Positions 6,583 to 14,407 of a DNA stretch of 16,653 bases are shown here, piece by piece. Below the pieces are notes generated by a model. That model had not been told where the DNA came from and made no database searches. It was given only the letters and a program-made list of their open reading frames with translations. A program made the position numbers and the translations under genes. Origin of the DNA: Clostridiales bacterium (GTDB lineage Bacteria; Bacillota; Clostridia; Tissierellales; Sedimentibacteraceae); assembly GCA_003487955.1 (NCBI GenBank), contig DNNJ01000321.1, positions 1 through 16,653 of the forward strand, given 5' to 3'. How positions within the stretch are numbered: the stretch's first letter is position 1; each line of letters starts with the position of its first letter.

Positions 6583-9500
6583 ATGACTGTAGCAATAAAA
6601 AAGAAAATCAATATTCCCGACCCGGCCATGGGGCCCATCGGGTTTACCGCAGCAAGTTTTAAAACAGCAATTTTAGGAATAGGTCAGGTGCTTAAAAAGC
6701 CTAAAATATTATTTACAACTTTATTTATATCGGCACTTCAGGCAGCATTATCCTACCTGAAAATTCTCATGCCCTCATCCTTTTTGGTTACTATAGCAAG
6801 CTTCTTTACCTTTGCTCAAGGGGGAATGTATGCAGGCCTACTTGGTGCTGCAGGAGGAATTGTAGGAAAAGGAATATATGCATGGTTTATGAATACTTTG
6901 TTTTTTTCGGGTTCCAAGGGTAAAAGCAAAAATGAGCAAAATGAACATAATGAGAAAAAAACAAAGGGAAAGTTTGCTCTTTTCTTAGCAGGAATTGGTA
7001 TTGCCCTTATAGCATATAACTTTTTAACTGGCAATGCATCCATTGAAAACAGTGTTATAGGTATAACAGCACTTGCAGCTTGTGTAAGAGCGATTAAGAA
7101 AAAAAATGGATTTTTAATCGGATTAATATGTTCATTTACAAAGGGACGAATGTCAAGAAATATTGCAGCCGGTGTTATAAAGGGAATGGCCTTGGGATTC
7201 TTGGCAGGTGTTTTGTCATCACTAAAATTTACAGGGACAATTTGTTACATGGCAGGAGCCATAATATTTATCCTTGCATTAATTCTATTAGCCGGAAGAA
7301 AAAGAACTGTTGCAGCTGCGGCGGCTTTGATTTTGGTTTTAAGCTCTGCTCTTCCTGCTTATTCCTCGCTGGCTCCAAATTCTGACGGGTGGATGACTCC
7401 GTGGGAAGCTTACGACATCATTTACAATGAAGGTTCCTTTGATAGCTATAATGAGCTTACACAGGCAATGGATGCTTCGCCGCCTGCTTCAATGGAACTT
7501 ACTCTTGTTGCTATGGGAGACTCAAGTTATTTTTATGAGTCAGACCGAGTAAAAAGCCAAAATGTCTTAGCTATAGATGGTAATAGTGATACCTTTAGCA
7601 TAGACAGCCCTGAATCCTGGTATTTCAAATTTACAAGCTCCATGAATTTGATATTAGAAGACAACGGATGGTATGTTGATTCAATAACATCTTACTCAAT
7701 CAACAATTCGTGGACAAATTTAGAAACGGAAGAGGGATTGTACAGCGACTACCAAAGATGCGGTTTTCCATATTTTCCAACTTTACCTATGGAGGCCGGA
7801 GAGTTTTATATTATAATTCCAATTGAATTCCAATATGGAGATGAGACGAAGGTTTACAGTAGAACTGAATTATACGCCCGGGTTGACCGAGTGAAAAGAA
7901 CATATAGTGAAGAAGATAACTCTCAGCCTTATGCTGGAAATTGGGAGCTTAAAGAAATAAAGTCATATTTTATAGAAAGGACTAAGGACAGCTATCATAG
8001 TGCAGAAACACATGAATTTAAAGATGAGTTTTCAGGCAGCGACCCTACTTATGATACGATTGCCACTGTTTCTGGAAATACGATAAATTATAAAATTATA
8101 ACTGATTATCCTCCTGCTGTTAAAAATAGCTTAAGCTTTACAGCTGAATTCGGTGAACTTCCGGCTCAGATGAAGGCTTTTGAAACATTAAGAGTCACAG
8201 CAAGCGGGTCGGGTTTTTATGAGGATGAAATAAATAATGAAAGCGAAACCTACGATTCAGTTCCAATTTCAGTGGGATTTTTACCTGGTCTTCGTCCGGA
8301 TAAGTTCAGCACAGCTGAATTCGATTCAGATACAGTGGTTTACCCCTTAGGAACAGGATTAGGAGAAGTTTGGTTTGAAAATATAAATGGAGCGTTTCAG
8401 GCTGCAGCTCCTCAAGGGCAGGAAGAAGGCGAGCTTTTGACTGTTGAACTTATCTTAGGCAGTAACAGTGCTTATGATGCAACCGCTTCAAGACATATGG
8501 GAACTCCTGTAATTGCATATATTTATGAATGGAATATGAAGGGTTTAATTCCAGCAGGAACTGAAGACGAAGAGGATGAAGATACCGGAAGTGATGGCGG
8601 CTGGTGGAGCGGAACGGATACAGATGAAGAATGGGTCGAACATGCAAGCGAAGAAGAGACAGTGGCTATCGGTGCTATGTCAGCCATTGCTGCTATTGCA
8701 GGAGCTGGGGCGGCAGCAGCTGGTAGCTTAAGCTTAGGTCCCGGCGGAGGTTACGGTTCATATATAAAAAGGAACAAGGATGGGGACATTGTAGTAAGAG
8801 ATCCCGTTACGGGGGAAGAAAGCTTGTATGTAGAGAACAAAAAAACAGGACTATATACAAATCCTTTAACGGGTGCCGACTATACTGAGGATGAACTTAC
8901 AAGTAATGTAGCTTCACGGGCAGAAAATGCAGATGCTTTAGGTCTGGATTACCAAACGGCACAAGAGGCGATAAAACAGCAACGCAAGGATAATCAGAAA
9001 TTAAGCTCTGCAGAAAGTGAAGTAAATCTTGAAAAAAGCATGAAGAAACTGCAAAAAGATTTGGAAACAAAAGGAGCCATCGGTGACGATTATGCAGAAG
9101 AGTTAGGAAAGAAACTTAAAAGACTTCAAAGTCAGAAAAAAATTGACGGTGAGTTTAATAAAGATGATTTGAAAAAATTCCAGCGTACCTTCAACAAATG
9201 GACGCGAGGAGATATTGCAGGAAATAAAGGACTCCCTAAAGCAGAAAATGATTGGGAAATATACAAGCAGGGATTGGCATTATCAGGCGAGGAGATAGCA
9301 AGGGGAGACAGCTGGAAATCTATAGGACTTCGTGTGACAGTGGGGCTTTTAACAGGTAGTCTTGCAGCTAGGGGGGTTATTACTCTTGCCGGTGCTGCTG
9401 TTGCAGAAGCTGGGTTGGAGCTTGGGCAGGCAGGTTATACAATGAAGGATTATGTAGATAAGGGTGGAGACGACTGGAAGGAAGGAGCTAAGCAGGCAAT

Positions 9501-11193
9501 CACAAAAACATTGGTGGGTGAAGGCATAGGAAGGTCTATAGGTTTTGGATTAAAAGGTATTGGTTTTGCTGTGTCAAAGACAGGGCAAGTATTATCAAAA
9601 ACAAATGCAGGAAAATATATTGTGGATGGGATTTCAGATGCTCTAGAAAAAACTTCAAGAGTACTAAATGCTAATGTAGGGGATGTGCCAAAGGTTATAA
9701 AACAAATCAGCAAGGAAGCAAGCGAATCTGCTGCCGCAGCAAAAAAAGCAGCTTCAATGGCAGGAAAATTAAAAGCATCAACAGCAAAACAAGCTACACA
9801 AAGTGCTGATGATGCAGCCAAAAAAGCTGTTCAAAGTTCTGATGATGTAGCCAAAAAAGCTGCCCAAAGTGCTGACGATGCAGCCAAAAAAGCTTCTCCT
9901 CCAAAAAACGTAAAGGATACAGAAGCATACAAGCAAGCATCCAAGCAGGTTGACGATAGTTTAAATAAATCAAAAGCGGCTGCAGCTGAAAAAATAGAGA
10001 AATATAAAAATAGTGTAAATAAAAATCCTGACTTAGCATCCAGGAAAGCAGCCCATGAAGAAGGCGGCAAAATAGGAATGGAGAAAGTTGAAAAGCTTGA
10101 GCAGGCAAGGAAGTCACTGGATAGCAACCCTGATTCTCCTGAGCTTAAAAAAGAATTTGAAAATGCAGTAAGAGATGTTCAAATAAATAAACACGCTCAA
10201 AAGGTAATGAATGAAAAGAAATTAGCAGGCAATGACACACGCCAGGGATTCAATGACTTTAAAGTTAAAAAAGATGCGGTGGTATCACTTAATACAAGTG
10301 AACGTGTCGCATTAGAATTAGGTCTTGACCCAAAAAATGTAAGCAATGTGCAGGCTACTAATTCCATGGATACATCAGGCGTTGGAGATATAAAAGGTGT
10401 TGCTGTCAAAAGTGATTTTGGTGTTAAAAAAGGAACAGCACCGAGGAAATTCACGGAAGCAGACCTTGATTTAAATTCCCTCGAAAAGAAGGGCGGAGAA
10501 AAAATAAGCATTGACTTAGACCAGACATATCGAATGGAAATAAAAATGAAAGATGGCACTGTTGTTGTCAAAGATATACCTGCTTCTAAAGTAAAAATAA
10601 TTCAGAACGAAGAGGTTTATAAAGTATGGAATGACGGCCAGCTTCCACTGAAGCCTGACGGTACGGTAGACCATAAAGCAGTTGAAAAATTTGCCGAGGA
10701 CATGGACTATACGGTAGTAGATGCAAGAAGTGCTGATGCTTATGGCACCGTAGGTGATTTGCAACAGGCATTGAAAAATGACGGTACAATACGAAAGTAT
10801 GATGACCCTGAGGTTGTAAGTAAGGCAATTTCATATAAATCAGATGAATGGCTTGTTAAGGGCGGTAAGAAAATGACGGATGGTAACATAATAGGGGCTG
10901 AGGGAGACATTGCAGAAGGTATAAGACAATCAACCAAACAGTTTGACAGCCAGTATGTGTATCAAGTAAAAGCAATAAACACTAATGCAGGCAAAACAAA
11001 GATAGTTGTAAACAAGAAATTGGCTGAAGGCATGGAAGTTTTAAAGCAAATTGGTTATGGTGAAGGAAAACTAAGCCCTGCAGAGGCAGAAGCTATACTA
11101 AGTGAAATGGGAACCAACACAGAAGACCTTATGAAGCTTTTAGCGGACGAAGTTGAAATCATCAACAGATTTATAGCAGGAGGTAAAAAATGA
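6583..11193 (+). CDS. Giant multi-domain membrane protein of unknown function (1536 residues)
   Basis: The start is ATG 6583, one base after the DUF2207 stop, with AAGGAG at 6569-6574 embedded in the upstream gene's Gly codons. An in-frame TTG at 6526 would only add Ala/Glu-rich residues read from the other gene's glycine tail. Residues 40-260 hold about seven or eight TM segments. Residues 262-690 form a beta-rich, Tyr/Ser/Asp-rich domain, probably outside the cell. A small Ala/Gly-rich hydrophobic helix lies at about 693-718. Charged coiled-coil regions follow, with another hydrophobic Gly/Ala stretch at about 913-945 and three 11-residue repeats at 1072-1104. A charged C-terminal module starts near 1345 (VVDARSADAYGTVGDL, EGDIAEGIRQSTKQFDSQ). 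The modular plan resembles secreted or polymorphic-toxin-type proteins, but I see no known toxin catalytic motif. Confidence 0.8.
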   Translation: MTVAIKKKINIPDPAMGPIGFTAASFKTAILGIGQVLKKPKILFTTLFISALQAALSYLKILMPSSFLVTIASFFTFAQGGMYAGLLGAAGGIVGKGIYAWFMNTLFFSGSKGKSKNEQNEHNEKKTKGKFALFLAGIGIALIAYNFLTGNASIENSVIGITALAACVRAIKKKNGFLIGLICSFTKGRMSRNIAAGVIKGMALGFLAGVLSSLKFTGTICYMAGAIIFILALILLAGRKRTVAAAAALILVLSSALPAYSSLAPNSDGWMTPWEAYDIIYNEGSFDSYNELTQAMDASPPASMELTLVAMGDSSYFYESDRVKSQNVLAIDGNSDTFSIDSPESWYFKFTSSMNLILEDNGWYVDSITSYSINNSWTNLETEEGLYSDYQRCGFPYFPTLPMEAGEFYIIIPIEFQYGDETKVYSRTELYARVDRVKRTYSEEDNSQPYAGNWELKEIKSYFIERTKDSYHSAETHEFKDEFSGSDPTYDTIATVSGNTINYKIITDYPPAVKNSLSFTAEFGELPAQMKAFETLRVTASGSGFYEDEINNESETYDSVPISVGFLPGLRPDKFSTAEFDSDTVVYPLGTGLGEVWFENINGAFQAAAPQGQEEGELLTVELILGSNSAYDATASRHMGTPVIAYIYEWNMKGLIPAGTEDEEDEDTGSDGGWWSGTDTDEEWVEHASEEETVAIGAMSAIAAIAGAGAAAAGSLSLGPGGGYGSYIKRNKDGDIVVRDPVTGEESLYVENKKTGLYTNPLTGADYTEDELTSNVASRAENADALGLDYQTAQEAIKQQRKDNQKLSSAESEVNLEKSMKKLQKDLETKGAIGDDYAEELGKKLKRLQSQKKIDGEFNKDDLKKFQRTFNKWTRGDIAGNKGLPKAENDWEIYKQGLALSGEEIARGDSWKSIGLRVTVGLLTGSLAARGVITLAGAAVAEAGLELGQAGYTMKDYVDKGGDDWKEGAKQAITKTLVGEGIGRSIGFGLKGIGFAVSKTGQVLSKTNAGKYIVDGISDALEKTSRVLNANVGDVPKVIKQISKEASESAAAAKKAASMAGKLKASTAKQATQSADDAAKKAVQSSDDVAKKAAQSADDAAKKASPPKNVKDTEAYKQASKQVDDSLNKSKAAAAEKIEKYKNSVNKNPDLASRKAAHEEGGKIGMEKVEKLEQARKSLDSNPDSPELKKEFENAVRDVQINKHAQKVMNEKKLAGNDTRQGFNDFKVKKDAVVSLNTSERVALELGLDPKNVSNVQATNSMDTSGVGDIKGVAVKSDFGVKKGTAPRKFTEADLDLNSLEKKGGEKISIDLDQTYRMEIKMKDGTVVVKDIPASKVKIIQNEEVYKVWNDGQLPLKPDGTVDHKAVEKFAEDMDYTVVDARSADAYGTVGDLQQALKNDGTIRKYDDPEVVSKAISYKSDEWLVKGGKKMTDGNIIGAEGDIAEGIRQSTKQFDSQYVYQVKAINTNAGKTKIVVNKKLAEGMEVLKQIGYGEGKLSPAEAEAILSEMGTNTEDLMKLLADEVEIINRFIAGGKK
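9796..9894 (+). repeat. Three 33-bp tandem repeats encoding 11-residue units
   Basis: Units lie at 9796-9828, 9829-9861 and 9862-9894. Each encodes xQSxDDxAKKA (for example TQSADDAAKKA). The shared DNA core ends GTAGCC or GCAGCC then AAAAAAGCT. An 11-residue Ala/Lys/Asp repeat suits a long amphipathic helix or right-handed coiled coil. Flanking Ala/Lys/Ser sequence looks like more diverged copies. Confidence 0.85.
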
Positions 11194-12299
11194 ACAATAT
11201 AACATACAGTATACCAAAAGACCTTGTAGTATCCGCAGGAAATTACCTTGGAATAAAAGCAAACCGCCTTGCCGGGTACTTTGGATTTGCAGAAAGCTCC
11301 CAAAGCGTAAAGATTGAAGAAGGATGGGAGGAAGTTTTGCCTATAATCCTTAAACCTCGAAATTTTACGGGAATGACAGCGCTTTTTGAAGACGACAGCT
11401 TTCTTTTTACCAACATTGTTACAAGTGAAGAAGAAGCTGCATTCTGTGGCCAAGAGGAGGGTAATTTAAAAATAATGCCTATGTCTCAGATGGAGATTAT
11501 AGAGCTTCTATCATCATATCTTAAAGAAACAGAAGATAGGCAAAAAATAAAACAGGAATTATCGATAGATGCCCTAATTTGCATGCTGTCTATAGCTGAC
11601 AGCATCAAGCGGGCGAAGCTTGAAAATATCCTCAATCCTTCAAAAACAGAATTTGTTATTACAGAAGAAATTTTACAAATTGAATTTCAATACAACCAAG
11701 AATCAAGAAATTTAAGATGGCTCTCTGCATTTTTGGCGGAGCTTAGATGGGAATCAAAGCCCCTTGATTTCAAGAAGGCACTTAAGGAGCTTTCAAAAGC
11801 AGGAATTATCCGGTATAAAGATAGCAGTGTTGAAGTATCTGAAGACGGTGAGATTTTCTTTGAGGAGCTATTAAAAAGAAAAACAATATTAGGCTTAAGA
11901 AGTGTTTTCTATCACCAAGGGGTTATAAATTACTTAGCCATGGCATTGATGAGAACAGAAAACTACCTTTGGTTATTGGATGTTACAGACAAGGCATGCA
12001 TCATGTCTTTAAATTATGAGGAATTGCAAGGAATGATAGGAACAATGATTTCACCGGGAGAAGAACCCCCTGAGATAGAAGCTTTGACGACAGATGATAC
12101 AGAAATCAAAATGAAAGCCGAACGGTCAGCCGAGCCAAATGCCGATGTGGAAGCAGAGATAAAGGTCGAAACTAAAGCTGAATCGGAGGACATCAATAAA
12201 GAACAGAAAAAATCTATAACACCTAAGTTTTGCAGGAACTGCGGGCAGAAATTGAGTAGCGGCTCGAAGTTCTGCAAAAAGTGCGGAACAAAAATATGA
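11190..12299 (+). CDS. Soluble protein with a C-terminal zinc ribbon, coupled to the giant gene
   Basis: The ATG overlaps the stop of the giant gene (ATGA, 11190-11193), with AGGAGGT at 11178-11184. The 369-residue protein has no TM helix or signal peptide. An alpha/beta N-terminal part (about 1-110) leads to a helical region. A segment near 195-230 (LDFKKALKELSKAGII, then VSEDGEIFFEEL) resembles a winged-helix fold. An acidic/Lys/Ala linker at about 290-340 precedes a C-terminal zinc ribbon (Cys348, 351, 362, 365; KFCRNCGQKL and KFCKKCGTKI). It is the only ribbon protein here that is not membrane-anchored and the only one with the ribbon solely at the C-terminus. Strict coupling suggests equimolar production with the giant protein, perhaps as a cytoplasmic partner. 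The family is not recognised. Confidence 0.85.
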   Translation: MNNITYSIPKDLVVSAGNYLGIKANRLAGYFGFAESSQSVKIEEGWEEVLPIILKPRNFTGMTALFEDDSFLFTNIVTSEEEAAFCGQEEGNLKIMPMSQMEIIELLSSYLKETEDRQKIKQELSIDALICMLSIADSIKRAKLENILNPSKTEFVITEEILQIEFQYNQESRNLRWLSAFLAELRWESKPLDFKKALKELSKAGIIRYKDSSVEVSEDGEIFFEELLKRKTILGLRSVFYHQGVINYLAMALMRTENYLWLLDVTDKACIMSLNYEELQGMIGTMISPGEEPPEIEALTTDDTEIKMKAERSAEPNADVEAEIKVETKAESEDINKEQKKSITPKFCRNCGQKLSSGSKFCKKCGTKI

Positions 12300-12325
12300 T
12301 TAGCATACATAGCGTATTATCATGA
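12296..12325 (+). CDS. Nine-codon minigene linking two genes through ATGA overlaps
   Basis: ATG at 12296 overlaps the upstream stop (TGA 12297-12299) and opens a nine-codon frame, MISIHSVLS. Its TGA at 12323-12325 overlaps the ATG of the next gene (12322-12324). The next gene has no visible ribosome binding site, so a ribosome stepping through this frame would explain its translation. It may be chance; the peptide itself need not matter. Confidence 0.35.
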   Translation: MISIHSVLS

Positions 12326-12504
12326 TAAGAAAAAATATTGCAGGATTTTGGCTGTTGTTTATGTCATTAATAGCTTTTAGCGGATTTTATGTCTATTATG
12401 AATTAAGTGGTGATGCCGAAGGAATTGAGGTAGGTAAAATTGTCGGCGGTATGCTTTTAGCATTGTCAATAATTAGCTTTATAAAAATTAGACCGTGGAA
12501 ATAG
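12322..12504 (+). CDS. Small two-TM membrane protein
   Basis: The 60-residue product has hydrophobic helices at about 8-26 and 38-54, joined by a short acidic loop (SGDAEGIEVGK), with a basic N-terminus and a KIRPWK tail. No family is recognised. There is no Shine-Dalgarno sequence before ATG 12322; translation may depend on coupling to the gene upstream. Its TAG overlaps the GAGGTGA ribosome binding site of the next gene. Codon pattern and hydrophobicity support a real membrane peptide, but its size lowers certainty. Confidence 0.6.
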   Translation: MIRKNIAGFWLLFMSLIAFSGFYVYYELSGDAEGIEVGKIVGGMLLALSIISFIKIRPWK

Positions 12505-12514
12505 AGGTGAAAAT

Positions 12515-13405
12515 ATGTTTTGTGAATCATGCGGTAAAAATATATCTGATGAAAGCAGGTTTTGTGAATATTGTGGAAGTGAAGTCATTCCTGAGATTTT
12601 TATTCAATCTGATGAAGACACAGACAATGATATAAATCACCAACAAGAAAACGAGCAACATTACGAACAAGAAATAGAAGAGGAATATCATTATGATAAA
12701 ACCGGAATGCCTAAAAAATCAGGCTTAATAAAGAAGTTATCAATTTTTCTCGTTTTAGCTCTAATACTGATGGCCGGATGTTATCTTATAAGTCAATTCA
12801 TAGGCAAGAATCCCCAAAAAACTGTTGAAAATTCAACTAAACCACCAATGGGCAGCGAAAGTATATCTCAGGAGGCACAGCCTACCGTCAACGGTCCCGA
12901 AAACAATGGGGCCGAGAACAATTTACCTGCAGCCAATGATTCTGTAACAATAAATGAGGATGATTTCAATTGGCATTTTGAGGAGTATTATTATGAGATA
13001 CCTGATGGAGCCATTGAACTTTCTTACATGGACATATTGGGAGAGTGGAAACTGATGGCTGTAAATTATGTGCCGGACACTGAAGAAATTCATTTTTCAA
13101 CAGCATTGATTAATGAGTATAGTCCTGATTCGGCTCATATGGGAGCAAATACATCGGTTCTTTTAACTTATCAATACACAGAATTCGATGGAGAGAAGTA
13201 TTTTTATGATGAAGAAGATTCAACCGACATGGTATTGTGCAGCTATGGAGAAGGAATTCTACAAATGGCCTTGGGAGATGACAAAGTAATGGATGTTATT
13301 TTTTGGGAGAAGGAAGGGAAACAGTACGGGCAGAGTTATTTATTCAGGGATGATGACAATGACGGATTTGCAGATTTGGTTTTTTCAATGGCGTTTGTGC
13401 GATGA
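12515..13405 (+). CDS. Zinc-ribbon single-TM protein with an extracellular domain and a DxDxDG loop
   Basis: The 296 residues begin with a zinc ribbon (Cys3, 6, 17, 20; MFCESCG and FCEYCG). A strongly acidic linker (about 30-60) and a TM helix at 74-96 follow. A Ser/Pro/Asn-rich stalk (about 98-150) leads to a beta-rich domain at 160-296. The ribbon should be cytoplasmic and the C-terminal domain outside. The end of the domain contains RDDDNDGFAD, whose Asp279, 281, 283, Gly284 and Asp287 match a DxDxDGxxD calcium-binding loop. The segment near ILGEWKLMAV looks lipocalin-like, which is tentative. GAGGTGA at 12504-12510 sets the start. Function is unknown. Confidence 0.85.
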   Translation: MFCESCGKNISDESRFCEYCGSEVIPEIFIQSDEDTDNDINHQQENEQHYEQEIEEEYHYDKTGMPKKSGLIKKLSIFLVLALILMAGCYLISQFIGKNPQKTVENSTKPPMGSESISQEAQPTVNGPENNGAENNLPAANDSVTINEDDFNWHFEEYYYEIPDGAIELSYMDILGEWKLMAVNYVPDTEEIHFSTALINEYSPDSAHMGANTSVLLTYQYTEFDGEKYFYDEEDSTDMVLCSYGEGILQMALGDDKVMDVIFWEKEGKQYGQSYLFRDDDNDGFADLVFSMAFVR

Positions 13406-13423
13406 AAAATTGCTAATTATAAT
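13395..13423 (+). promoter_or_regulatory. Possible weak internal promoter
   Basis: TATAAT at 13418-13423 lies 17 bases after TTGTGC (13395-13400), a poor -35 with three of six matches. The short A/T-rich gap makes a chance -10 likely. If real, it would let the last two or more genes be expressed apart from the rest. Confidence 0.25.
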
Positions 13424-13444
13424 ATAAAACAGCAGGAGGTAGAT

Positions 13445-14371
13445 ATGTATTGTGAAAAGTGCGGATATGAAAATAAGGATGATGCTGTATTTTGTGAGAA
13501 CTGCGGTGAACAGATAAACAAAACAGAAACAGAAAAGGTAATAGAATCAGACGATGCAGTGGCTGTAGAAACAGCCGAAATTCAGGAAACAAGCGTGGCA
13601 GAAAAAATAGAAGGGATTCAAGAAACAGAAGAAATTCAAGAAACAGAAGAAATTCAAGAAACAGAAGAAATTCAAGAAACAGAAGAAATCCAAGAAACAG
13701 AAAAGATTCAAGAAGCAGCGGAGTTTGATGAAACAGCTGTAGAACAATCAACTATTATTTCAAAAAATATTACCAGGAGCAGTGAAGGAAGTTACAACTG
13801 GATGTACGAATTTTCCTTGTGGAAAAATCCTGCAGTCCTGATAACGGTTTTTAAAGTTTCGCTTATAGCCTTGATGGTTCCAGCGTTGTTAATGTTCTTT
13901 TTAACATTAGGAGAAGGTATAGGGGAAGCTTTTAATCTTTTACTATCCATGATTGGAATAGGATTTGTTTTGATGACTGTTCTTATGGTTGCGGGATATG
14001 TAATGCTCAGCATAGCCTATGGCGGTAAATACTATGTATTGTTTAAAATGGATAAGAAGGGTGTTAATCATATTCAATTGGACAAACAGCATAAAGAAGC
14101 ACAGGCCTTGGGATTTCTTACGGCTTTAACAGGTCTTTCATCAGGCAATATTTCTGCAGCAGGAGCAGGGCTTTTGGGAGCTTCCAAAAAAAGCCTCTAC
14201 ACAAATTTCAAGAAGGTAAAATCCGTTAAATTCAGTCCAAGGATGAATACAATTTATTTAAATGAATCCTTTAATAAAAATCAGATTTATGCAGAAGGAG
14301 AAGATTTTGATTTTGTGAAGGAATTTATTTTGGAGAATTGCCCGAAAAATGTAAAAATTATTGAAAAATAG
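13445..14371 (+). CDS. Zinc-ribbon two-TM protein with an acidic EIQETE repeat linker
   Basis: The 308-residue protein starts with a zinc ribbon (Cys3, 6, 17, 20; MYCEKCG and FCENCG). A long acidic linker contains a six-residue tandem repeat (EIQETE) at about residues 56-92. Two long TM helices follow at 130-154 and 164-192. A cytoplasmic C-terminal domain of about 115 residues has a Gly/Ala-rich middle and a beta-hairpin-like end (KVKSVKFSPRMNTIYL, then FDFVKEFILENCP). That domain could be PH-like but I cannot confirm it. AGGAGGT at 13434-13440 supports the ATG at 13445. The acidic linker contrasts with the basic linker of the protein at 3554-4114. Function is unknown. Confidence 0.85.
   Translation: MYCEKCGYENKDDAVFCENCGEQINKTETEKVIESDDAVAVETAEIQETSVAEKIEGIQETEEIQETEEIQETEEIQETEEIQETEKIQEAAEFDETAVEQSTIISKNITRSSEGSYNWMYEFSLWKNPAVLITVFKVSLIALMVPALLMFFLTLGEGIGEAFNLLLSMIGIGFVLMTVLMVAGYVMLSIAYGGKYYVLFKMDKKGVNHIQLDKQHKEAQALGFLTALTGLSSGNISAAGAGLLGASKKSLYTNFKKVKSVKFSPRMNTIYLNESFNKNQIYAEGEDFDFVKEFILENCPKNVKIIEK
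13616..13723 (+). repeat. 18-bp tandem repeat inside a zinc-ribbon gene
   Basis: The unit ATTCAAGAAACAGAAGAA occurs four times exactly (13616-13687), then twice with changes (13688-13705 and 13706-13723). It encodes IQETEE. As the unit is a multiple of three, gain or loss of copies changes linker length without breaking the frame. Exact identity suggests recent expansion. Confidence 0.95.
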
Positions 14372-14407
14372 CAAGTCTCAAAATATAAATATAAGGGGGG
14401 AATTTCT

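Noticed and set aside
9450-10937. Several overlapping minus-strand frames, including Ala/Phe-rich ones
   Set aside because: They are complements of the Lys/Ala-rich coding sequence of the giant gene, mutually overlapping, and none has a recognisable domain.
6583-11193. Calling the giant protein a polymorphic toxin with an immunity gene next to it
   Set aside because: No toxin catalytic motif is recognisable, and the following gene is a 369-residue ribbon protein, unlike typical immunity proteins; the idea is kept only as a hypothesis.
13616-13723. CRISPR array
   Set aside because: The 18-bp units are directly adjacent with no spacers, are in frame and are translated.
13413-13751. Minus-strand frames made of Leu/Phe repeats
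   Set aside because: They are the complement of the 18-bp EIQETE repeat, an artefact of the repeat.
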